From Pelagicoccus sp. SDUM812005 (GTDB lineage: Bacteria > Verrucomicrobiota > Verrucomicrobiia > Opitutales > Opitutaceae), in contig NZ_JARXIA010000001.1 of NCBI RefSeq assembly GCF_031127875.1, positions 434,001 through 498,000 of the forward strand: a stretch of DNA of 64,000 nucleotides, read 5' to 3'. Positions 9,131 to 18,077 of the stretch are shown in pieces. The notes beneath the pieces are model-generated. The model searched no databases and was not told the DNA's origin. It was given only the letters and a program-made list of their open reading frames with translations. The position numbers and the translations under genes are program-made. The first letter of the stretch is position 1, and every line of letters starts with the position of its first letter.

Positions 9131-10138
9131 ATGAGCGATCCCAAACGTTCAACCGAAGCGAACAAGAAAGGCCATATTGGCAGTCCTCTGTCGAAGGCGG
9201 ACCGTATCGAGATTATCGAGACGCTAGGCCGTTGCGTGCGGGAGGCGGAGTACAACCAGCTCAAGCTGAAGGTGCCCAGCGACGAGGGCAGGCTGCAGAA
9301 GCGTCCGGGCATGCACTACCACTTCAAGCCGGAGATTTTCGTGCAGACTAGCGGTTGGACGGAGTTCAAGGTGCCGAACGAGACGGTGACGGTTTGCCCG
9401 GGGGAGGTCTGCATCATGCCTGCGGGCGTGCCGCACCATGAGACGATTTCGTCGCGGAAGGATCCCTTCAAGAATTTGGTCGTGGGCTTCTACAGTAACG
9501 CGATCAGCGTGCACTTGGCCTTCGAGGTGGAGCCTGGCAAGCCTGAGATCGACGTGATCGAGTTCTACGATGCTCCGAACTTGGACGTGTTTTTGAGCCT
9601 GACCAACGGCTTGGTGGAGAACAGCAAGAAGAGCGGGGCGACGCGGGACCATGTGGTGAAGGGCTTGAGTATCGCTCTTTTCGCTATGATCAAGGGCTTG
9701 GTGGAGCGGGGCAACGAAGGGATCAACCAGGACATCGGCAAGGTGTTTCAGGCGAAGTGGCTGATTCGTGAGCAACTTTCGAATACGGAGCTCAACGTGA
9801 AGATGTTGGCGGAGCGCCTGCAGTGTTCGCCGGATTACTTGTCCCACCTTTTCAATACGCAGACGGGCGAGAAGCTCACGCACTACATCCAGCGAATCCG
9901 CATCGAAGGGGCGGCTTTGGCCTTGCAGACGACCCCGCTTTACGTGTCGGAGATTGCCTGGTCGAGCGGCTTCTCGGATCCGGCGTATTTTGCCCGCGTC
10001 TTCAAGAAGTTCCTCGGAATGTCGCCGCAGGAGTACCGCGCCGAGAGCGAGGAGCGTCGCCGCAAGGAAGAGGCGCGACCGAAGACGATCTACTACGATC
10101 GCGTCGACTACTCGGCGGGCGAGTCGCATCGGGAATAG
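9131..10138 (+). CDS. AraC-family transcriptional regulator with N-terminal cupin
   Basis: A 335-residue regulator. Residues about 50-160 form a cupin-type ligand pocket (MHYHFKPEIFVQTSGWTEF, then VCIMPAGVPHHE with conserved His and Gly). The C-terminal 100 residues hold two helix-turn-helix motifs, the second containing SEIAWSSGFSDPAYFARVFK and the AraC signature end GMSPQEYR. A Lys/Arg-rich tail follows. It lies 170 nt upstream of a sulfatase on the same strand, so it probably controls sulfated-glycan genes, though it could also act on divergent nrfH. The ligand is unknown; regulators of this build usually sense a sugar. Confidence 0.88.
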   Translation: MSDPKRSTEANKKGHIGSPLSKADRIEIIETLGRCVREAEYNQLKLKVPSDEGRLQKRPGMHYHFKPEIFVQTSGWTEFKVPNETVTVCPGEVCIMPAGVPHHETISSRKDPFKNLVVGFYSNAISVHLAFEVEPGKPEIDVIEFYDAPNLDVFLSLTNGLVENSKKSGATRDHVVKGLSIALFAMIKGLVERGNEGINQDIGKVFQAKWLIREQLSNTELNVKMLAERLQCSPDYLSHLFNTQTGEKLTHYIQRIRIEGAALALQTTPLYVSEIAWSSGFSDPAYFARVFKKFLGMSPQEYRAESEERRRKEEARPKTIYYDRVDYSAGESHRE

Positions 10139-10308
10139 GCTGGGGGAGTTCGGGGGCGGGGCGAGTGGCTTGTATCCAGAAAAAGGCGACTGGTTTAGGC
10201 GGGTTGAAGACTCTGGGGCTTGGGATCGTTTGGAAGAGTTTCGCCGTTGTTTTGCATCTCGTGGATTTTGCTATTAGGCTGCCCGCGAATCATTAATCCC
10301 CCCACCCA

Positions 10309-11865
10309 ATGAAAATTCGTATCATCGCCTTCGTCTCCCTCCTTTTCGCTTCGCTTGCGGCTGCGGCCGTCGCCCCGGTGCCGTCCGAGGTGATCCCGCA
10401 GTTGCTGGAAGGATCCAAAAAGCGAAACGTGGTCTTCATCCTTTCGGATGACCATCGCTACGACGCCATGAGCTTCATGGGGCATCCCTTTGCCGAGACC
10501 CCGCAACTGGATCGCATGGCGGCCAATGGCGTGCACTTGAAGAACGCCTTCGTCACGACCTCGCTGTGTTCTCCCAGTCGGGCTTCCATCCTGACCGGGC
10601 TTTATACTTTCCGCCACCAAGTGATCGACAACCAGCGCTTGGTGCCGGAAGGAACGCTCTTCTTTCCGCAGTATCTGCAGCAGGCAGGCTATGCCACGGG
10701 CTTCGTGGGCAAGTGGCACATGGGGGCTCACAACGACGACCCGCGGCCCGGCTTCGACTACTGGCTCAGCTTCAGGGGGCAGGGGCATTATTATCCTCCG
10801 AGCCCGGACTATACGCTCAACAAGAATGGAGAGCGTATTGAGCAGGATGGCTACATCACGACGGTTTTGACCGAGCATGCCCTCGAGTTTCTCGACCGGC
10901 AAAAAGGGGGCGAGCAGCCGTTCTTTCTCTACTTGTCGCACAAGGCGGTGCACGCGAACTTCACTCCAGAGCCGAAGTACGACGGCGCCTTTGGCGACAA
11001 GCCCTTCGTGAAGCCAGCCAGCGAAGCGGAGGTGACGGACAATGCCCTCAATCGTCCCCGTTGGTTGCTCGACCAGCGCAACAGTTGGCACGGAGTCGAC
11101 TTTCCTTATCACAGCGACGCTGACATCGACTATCTCTATCGCCGTTATTGCGAGGCGCTCAGTTCGGTGGACGACAGCGTGGGGGCGGTGCTCGACAAGC
11201 TCAAGGAGATGGGCATCTACGAGGAGACGCTCGTGATCTACATGGGGGACAACGGGTTTATGTTTGGCGAGCATGGCTTGATCGACAAGCGAGTGGCCTA
11301 CGAAACGTCGATTCGAGTGCCCATGCTGATGCAGTGCCCGGAGCTCTTCGAAGGCGGGACCGTGGTAGACGAGGTGGTGGCCAATATCGATATCGCTCCC
11401 ACCGTGATGGAGGCGATGGGGCTGGCCAAGCCGCCGCACATGGATGGCGCCAGCTTCATTCCGCTCGCTCAGGGGAAGGAGATTCCTTGGCGCGACTACT
11501 TTCTCTACGTCTACTATTGGGAAAAGAATTTCCCCCAGTCCCCGACCCAGTTTTCGCTGCGCGGCGATCGCTTCAAGTATACGACTTACTACGGCCTGTG
11601 GGATACGGACGAGTTCTTCGATATCCAGGCGGACCCGATGGAGCAGAACAACTTGATCTACGATCCCCAGTACGCGCAGCAGGTTCGGGAAATGGAGGAC
11701 CGGCTCTATGCGATGATGGAGGAGTTGGGTGGCGACAGCGTTCCCTTGCGCAAGCCGAGCGGCAAAAGCCAGAACAAGCGCTTTGGGCCAAAAGGCGGCG
11801 AGCAGGCCTCCGATTTCCCGCAGGCCTTGGTCTTGGAAAAGCCGGAGAGGAGCGACGCGAACTAG
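10309..11865 (+). CDS. Exported type I (formylglycine) sulfatase
   Basis: A 518-residue sulfatase with a signal peptide (about 1-19). ILSDDHRYDAMSF supplies the metal-binding Asp pair, and Cys87 in CSPSR is the residue converted to formylglycine, followed by ASILTGLY as in the family signature. GKWHMG (the second signature) and MGDNGFMFGEHGL (metal-binding Asp-Asn and His) are also present, so the active site looks complete. It removes sulfate esters from polysaccharides, probably of algal or animal origin. The sequence most resembles glucosamine- or iduronate-type S1 sulfatases, but the substrate is not assignable. The activating formylglycine-generating enzyme is not in this window. The Lys/Gln-rich tail after about 490 is probably unstructured. 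Confidence 0.93.
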   Translation: MKIRIIAFVSLLFASLAAAAVAPVPSEVIPQLLEGSKKRNVVFILSDDHRYDAMSFMGHPFAETPQLDRMAANGVHLKNAFVTTSLCSPSRASILTGLYTFRHQVIDNQRLVPEGTLFFPQYLQQAGYATGFVGKWHMGAHNDDPRPGFDYWLSFRGQGHYYPPSPDYTLNKNGERIEQDGYITTVLTEHALEFLDRQKGGEQPFFLYLSHKAVHANFTPEPKYDGAFGDKPFVKPASEAEVTDNALNRPRWLLDQRNSWHGVDFPYHSDADIDYLYRRYCEALSSVDDSVGAVLDKLKEMGIYEETLVIYMGDNGFMFGEHGLIDKRVAYETSIRVPMLMQCPELFEGGTVVDEVVANIDIAPTVMEAMGLAKPPHMDGASFIPLAQGKEIPWRDYFLYVYYWEKNFPQSPTQFSLRGDRFKYTTYYGLWDTDEFFDIQADPMEQNNLIYDPQYAQQVREMEDRLYAMMEELGGDSVPLRKPSGKSQNKRFGPKGGEQASDFPQALVLEKPERSDAN

Positions 11866-11882
11866 GCTGTCGGACGGCGAAA
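11865..11882. repeat. 18-bp direct repeat, left copy
   Basis: GGCTGTCGGACGGCGAAA; recurs at 11967-11984 with one mismatch. The two copies flank the REP-like element at 11908-11944. The right copy encodes the last residues (FRRPTA) of the P-loop kinase. Confidence 0.75.
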
Positions 11883-11907
11883 GCTGCGAAGCGATAGGTT
11901 TATCGTG

Positions 11908-11944
11908 CCTGCAATGCGGTCGCGGGCTAAAGCTCCGCGCTACG
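11908..11944 (+). repeat. REP-like repeat, near-consensus copy
   Basis: Left half CCTGCAATGCGGTCGC and right half GGGCTAAAGCTCCGCGCTAC. GCGG and CCGC arms can pair around the GCTAAAGC core. It lies in the short gap between the convergent sulfatase and P-loop kinase genes and is flanked by an 18-bp direct duplication. Confidence 0.8.
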
Positions 11945-11960
11945 TTTTATGCTGGGCGCG

Positions 11961-12467
11961 TCACTCGGCTGTCGGGCGGCGAAACTGGCCGGCTTCCTCG
12001 TTGGAGGTGATTTCACGCTTTTGGCCTTCGAAGGCGCGGAAGAGCTTTTGGTGGGCGGCGAGCGAAAATTCGTCCTCCCGGCTTTCGTATTGGGCGACCC
12101 AGCCCAGCAGCATCTCGAGGTTCTTGTCCTGTTCTTCCTTGCTGGCGTACTTATGGGGTTCCCAGGGGCGGGAGCGGCAATTTTCCTGGCAGGTTGCGGT
12201 TCCGGGATTGAGGAAGACGATCTCTTGAGCGTGGGCGGCGGCAATCTCGATGAGGGATGCGTAGCAGCCTTCGATGACCCAATCCTCGTGAGCGGCTATG
12301 AAGTCGCGTATCCGCTTTTCGCTGACGGAAAGTTCTTCGCGGACGGCGGGCGCTTTCCAGGCGAGAGTGTCAAGGTCGAGGTGGGCGGCCTGGCTTTGTT
12401 CCGCGATGCGGCGCGCTAGGGTGGACTTGCCGGAGCCCGAGTTTCCGAAGACGATGGTTCGTGTCAT
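11961..12467 (-). CDS. P-loop kinase-like NTPase (adenylate/shikimate-kinase or FlaR-like)
   Basis: A 168-residue small nucleotide-binding protein. Walker A is GNSGSGKST (8-16), followed by the LARRIAEQ helix and an LDLDTLAWK strand that resembles the substrate-side motif of FlaR/topology-modulation-type kinases. DWVIEGCYASLIEIA then supplies a second strand, and QENCRSRPWEPHKY may be the lid region. The fold is that of a nucleoside- or small-molecule kinase, but the substrate is unknown. It stands alone on the minus strand, convergent with the sulfatase. Its last codons form the right copy of an 18-bp direct repeat, so the C-terminus may have been altered by the local duplication. Confidence 0.7.
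   Translation of the reverse strand: MTRTIVFGNSGSGKSTLARRIAEQSQAAHLDLDTLAWKAPAVREELSVSEKRIRDFIAAHEDWVIEGCYASLIEIAAAHAQEIVFLNPGTATCQENCRSRPWEPHKYASKEEQDKNLEMLLGWVAQYESREDEFSLAAHQKLFRAFEGQKREITSNEEAGQFRRPTAE
11967..11984. repeat. 18-bp direct repeat, right copy
   Basis: GGCTGTCGGGCGGCGAAA, 17 of 18 identical to 11865-11882. It lies within the 3' end of the P-loop kinase gene. Confidence 0.75.
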
Positions 12468-12583
12468 TTTTCAGGATGGTTGGTTTTCCTGGCAGGGAGG
12501 ATTCCATGCGGACTCGAGTTGGCAAGGGTAAGTTGCTGGGAGTTCGTTTGAGGGCGGTGCCGGGATGCCAAAGCGGAAACGCG

Positions 12584-12617
12584 AAAAGGCGGCAGCCTCT
12601 TTGGAAGCTGCCGCCTT
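12584..12617 (-). terminator. Rho-independent terminator of the outer-membrane barrel gene
   Basis: Arms AAGGCGGCAGC (12586-12596) and GCTGCCGCCTT (12607-12617) form an 11-bp stem with a 10-nt loop, followed on the minus strand by TTTTCGC. It lies 26 nt past the stop at 12643. Confidence 0.8.
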
Positions 12618-12642
12618 GGCTTAGAGAATTTCGGATTGTTTA

Positions 12643-13422
12643 TTAGAACCTAAACTTGCCGCCTACGCTGACACCGTCCGAGTCGCTCGCGTTCTTGATG
12701 AAATCGCGGTTGTAGGAGACGTTTACGGCGAGGTTTGGCTTTAGGTAGTGGGTGGCGCTGAGCACGGTGTTGAAGTCGGACAGACGGTCTGTAGTTGTTG
12801 TTCCGATACCGACTCCAGTGCGAGCGGTCGGGTAGTAGGTGGCGAGAGCGTTCAAGCTCCAGTCGCCTTCGCTACCGTTGTTGGCCCAGCCGAATCCACC
12901 TTCGAGCGTGAACCAGCGGTCGTTTTCAAGGGCGAACAATCGCTTGGAGTTCAAGGCGTAGGACCAGGCGTGCCCCTCGTCGAAATCGGCGAGCGCGACT
13001 TCAGCTCCTACGGTGAATCCCTGTTGGAGGAAGTAGTGGTAGCCGACTTGGTAGGCGTTGAAGTCGTCCATCACGTCGGTGGAGAACCACGAGGCGCTGA
13101 AACCGTGATCGCTGTCTCGGTTCTGGTGCGTGTAGGCTAGGCCGTAGGTGTTGATGTCTTCCCCGAAGCCGGTAGCGAGGCCGTACTGTAGGTCGACCTG
13201 TCCTACCTTGTTGAAGAAGGCAGCTTCATCGTAAGGCGTTTTGCCGAGATAGTCCAAGGAGCTGGTATAGATGGTAAAACCGCCCAAGTATAGGTCCTCC
13301 CCTGAAAAGTTAGAATCCAGGTTTTGGTAGCCTAGCGATACTTCGGCTGTGTACTCAGCCCGTAGGGACGGGACGATTGAGCTTAACGCGACCATGGATA
13401 AGGTCGCTAGTTTCGTTTTCAT
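12643..13422 (-). CDS. Outer-membrane beta-barrel protein, function unknown
   Basis: A 259-residue exported protein. The ATG at 13422 is chosen because it is followed at once by a clear signal peptide (residues 1-22, ending PSLRA); a much longer upstream frame is basic and repeat-poor and lacks any export signal. The mature chain has alternating aromatic/polar strands (YTAEVSLGYQNLDSNFSG, FTVGAEVALADFDEGHAWSY), negative loops, and ends GGKFRF with the terminal Phe typical of proteins inserted by the Bam complex. The frequent short strands suggest an 8-12-strand barrel. It lies downstream of the IclR regulator on the same strand, behind a leader with two hairpins, and ends in a strong terminator. 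No enzyme motif is visible. Confidence 0.8.
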   Translation of the reverse strand: MKTKLATLSMVALSSIVPSLRAEYTAEVSLGYQNLDSNFSGEDLYLGGFTIYTSSLDYLGKTPYDEAAFFNKVGQVDLQYGLATGFGEDINTYGLAYTHQNRDSDHGFSASWFSTDVMDDFNAYQVGYHYFLQQGFTVGAEVALADFDEGHAWSYALNSKRLFALENDRWFTLEGGFGWANNGSEGDWSLNALATYYPTARTGVGIGTTTTDRLSDFNTVLSATHYLKPNLAVNVSYNRDFIKNASDSDGVSVGGKFRF

Positions 13423-13444
13423 CTTATTAGTTTGGTTTGTTGAA

Positions 13445-13485
13445 AAGCGCATGCTTCGGCGCTTATGTACCCAGATAATGGGTAC
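13445..13485 (-). terminator. Two stem-loops between the IclR gene and the barrel gene
   Basis: GTACCC/GGGTAC (13467-13485, 7-nt loop) and AAGCGC/GCGCTT (13445-13464, 8-nt loop). The second is followed on the minus strand by TTTTCAAC. They could terminate IclR transcripts or form the 5' leader of the barrel mRNA, whose start is 22 nt further on. Confidence 0.4.
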
Positions 13486-13550
13486 GGAGCGAACCAAATC
13501 AATTAAGATATTTTTGAAAATTTTCGAGTTCGAGGGAACTTTGTCCCGAA

Positions 13551-14330
13551 TTACGCGCTGCCTTGTTCGAGCGCTTCCTTCCATCCGAGAAGGCGGGAGA
13601 GCTGAAGGCCTGCTTCCTTGAGGAGGCTGGCGATTTCTTCGATGCGCTCGAGGGGCAGGCGCTTGCACGAGCCGGAAATGCCGATCGCGGCGACGCATTG
13701 GTTGTCGTTGGAGAAGACCGGTGCCGCGATGCGACGCGCTCCTTTACGGAACTCTTCGTCGTCCACGGCGTAGTTAGCGTGCCGCACGCTCTCTATCTCG
13801 GCGTTAAGAGCCTCTAGAGTGACGAGTGTTTTGGAAGTATGCTGCGGCAGCTCGTCGAGCGGGAGGACGGCTTGGAGGTCGGGCCAATGGGCGAAGGCCA
13901 GCAGGCATTTCCCCGTGGCGGAGCTGTGCAGGTCGAGGATGGCTCCCGGCTTGGTGGAGGACGAGAGCCGATGCTTGCTGGGGATCGCCTCGACGATAAG
14001 GGCACGGTTTCCGGAGGGAATGGCTAGGTGGCAGGTTTCGCCCGTTGCCTGTACGATTTGTTGGAGCAGGGGACGGGCAAGTTCGCTGATGTCCATGCTG
14101 GCCTTGGCTGCGTCGCCGATCGGCACGAGGGAGGGGCCGAGGCTGTAGCAATCGTCTTTCTTGGCGGTAAATCCTTCCAAGGTTAGCGTCGCCAAGATGC
14201 GTAGGGTGGTGGTGCGGGGGATTTGCAGGGATTCGGAAATGCTGCGGATGGAGAGGGCCTGGGGCGTCGTCGATAGGAGCTTCAAGACGCGGCAGGCATT
14301 GTGGAGGTTGGGGATTCTATATTTTTCCAT
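13551..14330 (-). CDS. IclR-family transcriptional regulator
   Basis: A 259-residue regulator with an N-terminal winged helix (IRSISESLQIPRTTTLRILATL, about 30-52) and a C-terminal effector-binding IclR domain: ETCHLAIPSGNRALIVEAI, then SSATGKCLLA and a Cys/Gly-rich end (CVAAIGISGS). I start at ATG 14330 (MEKYRIPNLHNACRVL), which matches typical IclR N-termini; an in-frame ATG at 14375 would put the GAGTTCA/TGAACTC dyad inside the gene. That dyad ends 8 nt before the chosen start, a position suited to autorepression. The same motif occurs upstream of the divergent TonB receptor, making that receptor the likely target. IclR effectors are usually aromatic or sugar-derived acids; none can be named here. 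Confidence 0.92.
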   Translation of the reverse strand: MEKYRIPNLHNACRVLKLLSTTPQALSIRSISESLQIPRTTTLRILATLTLEGFTAKKDDCYSLGPSLVPIGDAAKASMDISELARPLLQQIVQATGETCHLAIPSGNRALIVEAIPSKHRLSSSTKPGAILDLHSSATGKCLLAFAHWPDLQAVLPLDELPQHTSKTLVTLEALNAEIESVRHANYAVDDEEFRKGARRIAAPVFSNDNQCVAAIGISGSCKRLPLERIEEIASLLKEAGLQLSRLLGWKEALEQGSA

Positions 14331-14337
14331 CAGGAGT

Positions 14338-14355
14338 GAGTTCAAATGTGAACTC
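14338..14355. promoter_or_regulatory. Candidate IclR operator 1
   Basis: GAGTTCAAATGTGAACTC: 7-bp inverted arms (GAGTTCA/TGAACTC) around a 4-nt centre, 7 nt upstream of the iclR start codon. Confidence 0.65.
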
Positions 14356-14603
14356 GCAGGCGTTGCAAGTGCCATTTCTGTGGCGCGGCGCCTTTGGCTG
14401 AAGCGCCAAGGACGAGGGATATCGCGGATTTTGAAAGCTGGGAAGTTGCTTTCGACCTTGCCTCGGACGTTTCAGAACGAAAGCCGAAAGGCAGGCGTGT
14501 CACTCGGTGCGCAGAGGGAGAACGCTTGTTTTGAGCAAATTTACGATAGCGATCCCGCTCCTCGTTTTCGGCGACTTTGGAACGGCTAAAGGGCTCCGCG
14601 GAG

Positions 14604-14617
14604 GTTCGAATGTGAAA
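14604..14617. promoter_or_regulatory. Candidate IclR operator 2 (degenerate)
   Basis: GTTCGAATGTGAAA matches GTTCAAATGTGAAC at 12 of 14 positions. It lies about 110 nt upstream of operator 3. Confidence 0.45.
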
Positions 14618-14714
14618 AAATTCGGAACGCTTGATTTAGCGTTATTTTTAGGGAGAGAATCGAGATGGATTTTATTGACAGGCGCTAAGAAACGACGCAA
14701 ATACCTCGAAATAA

Positions 14715-14728
14715 GTTCAAATGTGAAC
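14715..14728. promoter_or_regulatory. Candidate IclR operator 3
   Basis: GTTCAAATGTGAAC is identical to the core of operator 1. It lies about 90 nt upstream of the TonB receptor start and 34 nt after a TTGACA hexamer. Confidence 0.65.
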
Positions 14729-14819
14729 CTCGGAGCTTTACCCAGCTCTGTTTTTTTACCCCAACGACCTAACACGTGTTGGTTCGTTGATTTCGCTTGT
14801 TACTCAAAATCTAACAACA

Positions 14820-17800
14820 ATGTCATACTGCAAAGGTACTTCATTTGGTACGGCCTATGCCCGTATCGCGAGAGCAGCGCTTGCCTGCGTTTCTCTCTTC
14901 GCTGTCGTGTTCTCCATGAGCACTGACGGTTTCGGTCAATCCACCGGTTCGATCCGCGGCCAGGTCAAGAACCTGTCTACGGGCAAGTTCCTCACCAACG
15001 CGCAAGTCGTGATCGAGGGGACCAACCAGCGAGCGTACACGGACGAGTACGGGGAGTATCGCTTCAGCAACGTGGCTTTGGGCGACGTTCGCTTGACGGC
15101 GAGCTATGTGGGCCTGGGCGAGAAGTCGCTTTCGGTCTTCGTGGAGGAAGGCGGCGTCACGGCTCCAGTGATCGCCTTGTACGCGGCCCGGGCTGGCCTC
15201 GACAACGAGGAAGTCTTCGAGCTGGAGGCGTTTACGGTGGACGGCAGCGACTTCGACAGCAACGCCATCGCCCAGCAGGAGCGAAAGATTTCCTCGAACC
15301 TCAAGCTCGTGCAGCACGCTGACGCTCTGGGCGAAATCGCGGAAGGCAACATCGGCGAGTTCCTCAAGAACATGCCCGGCGTGGCGATCGACTACGTGGC
15401 GGCGGACGCCCGCTCGATCAAGCTGCGCGGCATGTCGGCGGATTTCACGACGGTGACGGTCGACGGCGCTTCGATGGCCTCGGCTGCTTCCAGTGGTAAG
15501 GGGCGAAACTTCGAGCTGGAGCAGGTTTCCTTGACCAATATCGAGCAGCTCGAGGTAACCAAGCTTCCACGTCCTGACAATCCCGCCAACTCCATGGGAG
15601 GCTCGATCAATCTCGTGAGCAAGAATGCCTTCGCCCAAGGGGGACGCAAGATCACCTACAAGGCCTTTGCGAACTGGAACGGCATTTACGGGTTCGACTT
15701 CGACAAGTCGCCCGGTTGGACCTCCGACAGCTACCGGACCAAGACGAATCCAAGTTTCGAGTTCGGCTACTCCGACGTATTCTTGAACGATCGTCTCGGC
15801 GCGTCCTTCACGGTTTCGCAGTCGAACCAGTTCAATATCCAGCGCCGCTTCAACTACACGGGAGACTATCGAATCCTAAACGATGGAAGCGTCGCCAACG
15901 AGCGGATACAGATCCAGGACGGACCGAAGTTCAGCTTCCGCCAAAGCGTGGCTGCGAACTTCGACTACAAGGCGAGCGAGAATACGATTTTCACGCTCCG
16001 TTCCCAGGTGAACTGGTACGATGCGGAGTTCAACAACCGCAACTACAACTTCGCGATCGGCACCGACATGGCGAATTCGCGGGAGGGGCATATCGAAGGT
16101 TCCTTTACCTCGAACAACAATGTAGGAGCCTCCGTTCGCAACAAGAAGGGCGTAACCACGCACGTGGACCTCGGCGCCAAGCACACCTTTGGCGATTGGA
16201 AGATCGACTACGGCTTCACTTCCTCTATCGCGACCAACGAGTACCGCGACGGATCCGAAGGGTACGTGGAAGGCATGTCGACCCGCAACTTCAACGTAAC
16301 GGGCCAACGTTTGTCCTACGACTTCGAAAACATGATGGTGGCCTACGCGGACATCGTTGCCAAGGACTCTTCCGGAAACGTGTTGCCCAACTACGGCTTC
16401 GACCTTTCCAAGGGACGTCTGGCTTACCTGCGCCACCGCCCGAACGATTCGGAAGACAAGCGTTCGAACCTGCGTCTCAACGTGACTCGCCTTTTCGAGC
16501 TCGGCGACAACAAGGGGTCGTTTAAATTTGGATACGACCGTAGCGGGCAACATCGCGATACGATCAACCGCGAGTGGCGCTACAACGTAAACAGTAATAG
16601 CCCGACCGCTTCCAAGCCGCTCTCCGATTTCGTGGACGAAGTCTACAAGGACATCACTCCTGGATTTGGTTACCCAGGATTCACCTGGCTGAGCTCGATC
16701 CAGCTCGAGGACTACTTGCAGGCAAACATGGGCGACTTCACCTTGGCCAACAGCACCGCTCTCAGCGCCCAGCAGGGCAGCTACCTGAACCTGGACGAAA
16801 CGATCACCTCCTACTACGTGATGGGTTCTATCGGCTTCGCTGGAGACAAGGGCTTGTTTACCACAGGTATCCGCTACGAGGATACGAAGGTTGAAGGCTT
16901 GTCGCCCGTCGGTTCGAAGGTCGTGCCCGATCCTACCACGGAAAATCCGAACAATACCAAGACGCTTTCCACTATGTGGCTAGAGGGGACTGGAGAAAAC
17001 GGAGTCTTGGCAGGAGAGTTCATCGCGGCCAACCAGAGCTACGATACTTATCACCCAAGCGCCCACCTGCGCTACAATCTCACGCCTCAGCTGACTGCTC
17101 GCGTTTCCGCGGCGAATACCATCGGGCGTCCTAGCTTCGGCAATATGTTCGGGGCGGCGACGATTAGCTACGATACTTCGAGCTTCGAATATACGCTGAA
17201 CCTGAAGAATCCGAACCTCACTCCGCGTCGCTCGGATAACCTGGACTTCACGCTGGAATACTATTTTGGCGACACTAGCTTGCTGAGCGCGTCGGTGTTC
17301 CAGAACGACATCAAGAACTTCGAAGGCACGACGACCGTGCCGATGAGTCGCGAAGCGATGGCTGCTGCAGGCATCCCTTACCAGGCCGAGTACGACGACG
17401 TCGATAACCTGAAGTACACCTTCACGGCTGGCGATGCGACTGTGCGCGGTTTGGAGTTGAGCTGGAACCAAAGCCTGGACCACTCCTTCATTCCTGAGTT
17501 CTTCAAGGCTTCCAGCATCTATGCGAACGGCACTTTCCTCGATCTTGACGGGAGCTTCGAAGGGACGGACTACGCGGACTTCACCGACACGCTGCCCGGC
17601 TTTGCCAAGGAAACGATTTCCTACGGCGTGATCTTCGACAAGCGTCCTTTCTCCCTCAAGTTCCGTTGGAACACCCGCGGAGAGGAAACGCAAAGCGGCA
17701 CCCGCAACTTGCGCTTGGTTAACGGCACGGTGCTGCGTCCCCGTATCCACGACGAGGAACGCACCACGCTCGACATCAACGGCGACTACAAGGTTAACGA

Positions 17801-17963
17801 CAACATGTCGGTCTTCTTCTCGGTCCGCAATGCCAAGAACGCTCCTTACCGCTGGATCCTGGACCTCAGCGAGGTGGAAGGTTCCTCGACCGACGAGCGC
17901 GTGCTGTATCGCGAAGAGTCATACGGGGCTCAATGGTCGCTGGGCGTGAAGGGCAAGTTCTAG
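14820..17963 (+). CDS. TonB-dependent outer-membrane receptor with carboxypeptidase-regulatory domain
   Basis: A receptor of about 1047 residues that imports a ligand using TonB energy. After a signal peptide comes a carboxypeptidase-regulatory-like domain (GSIRGQVKNLSTGKFLTNAQ, then the YTDEYGEYRFSNV repeat). A linker EEVFELEAFTV follows, a TonB-box-like segment common in Opitutae receptors. The plug domain contains LKNMPGVAIDY, SIKLRGMS and TVDGASM, and then the large barrel ends GVKGKF. Start ATG 14820 is preferred because it leads into the hydrophobic signal; ATG 14787 is possible. Proteins of this build usually carry oligosaccharides. A strong terminator follows. The upstream dyads suggest IclR control. 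Confidence 0.92.
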   Translation: MSYCKGTSFGTAYARIARAALACVSLFAVVFSMSTDGFGQSTGSIRGQVKNLSTGKFLTNAQVVIEGTNQRAYTDEYGEYRFSNVALGDVRLTASYVGLGEKSLSVFVEEGGVTAPVIALYAARAGLDNEEVFELEAFTVDGSDFDSNAIAQQERKISSNLKLVQHADALGEIAEGNIGEFLKNMPGVAIDYVAADARSIKLRGMSADFTTVTVDGASMASAASSGKGRNFELEQVSLTNIEQLEVTKLPRPDNPANSMGGSINLVSKNAFAQGGRKITYKAFANWNGIYGFDFDKSPGWTSDSYRTKTNPSFEFGYSDVFLNDRLGASFTVSQSNQFNIQRRFNYTGDYRILNDGSVANERIQIQDGPKFSFRQSVAANFDYKASENTIFTLRSQVNWYDAEFNNRNYNFAIGTDMANSREGHIEGSFTSNNNVGASVRNKKGVTTHVDLGAKHTFGDWKIDYGFTSSIATNEYRDGSEGYVEGMSTRNFNVTGQRLSYDFENMMVAYADIVAKDSSGNVLPNYGFDLSKGRLAYLRHRPNDSEDKRSNLRLNVTRLFELGDNKGSFKFGYDRSGQHRDTINREWRYNVNSNSPTASKPLSDFVDEVYKDITPGFGYPGFTWLSSIQLEDYLQANMGDFTLANSTALSAQQGSYLNLDETITSYYVMGSIGFAGDKGLFTTGIRYEDTKVEGLSPVGSKVVPDPTTENPNNTKTLSTMWLEGTGENGVLAGEFIAANQSYDTYHPSAHLRYNLTPQLTARVSAANTIGRPSFGNMFGAATISYDTSSFEYTLNLKNPNLTPRRSDNLDFTLEYYFGDTSLLSASVFQNDIKNFEGTTTVPMSREAMAAAGIPYQAEYDDVDNLKYTFTAGDATVRGLELSWNQSLDHSFIPEFFKASSIYANGTFLDLDGSFEGTDYADFTDTLPGFAKETISYGVIFDKRPFSLKFRWNTRGEETQSGTRNLRLVNGTVLRPRIHDEERTTLDINGDYKVNDNMSVFFSVRNAKNAPYRWILDLSEVEGSSTDERVLYREESYGAQWSLGVKGKF

Positions 17964-18077
17964 TCCCTGCCTTGCAAATCTTAATAATGGCACGCGTGAG
18001 GCTGGAGGAAAGGTCGCTTGAGGTAGGCGATAGTAGGTTCTCGAGTACTTGGCCTTAGGCGTGCTATTAGTAAACGG

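Larger units (their letters stand above)
14331..14819. promoter_or_regulatory. Divergent regulatory region between IclR and TonB receptor genes
   Basis: A 489-nt region without a credible gene. It contains three dyads of the GTTCAAATGTGAAC type (14338-14355, 14604-14617, 14715-14728) and a perfect TTGACA at 14675-14680 on the plus strand. The -10 region expected 17 nt later is poor (CAAATA). If that is the promoter, the third dyad lies just downstream of the transcription start, a repression position. Confidence 0.6.

Noticed and set aside
10195-11439. Minus-strand frame of 414 codons
   Set aside because: It is antisense to the complete sulfatase gene and has no recognisable domain.
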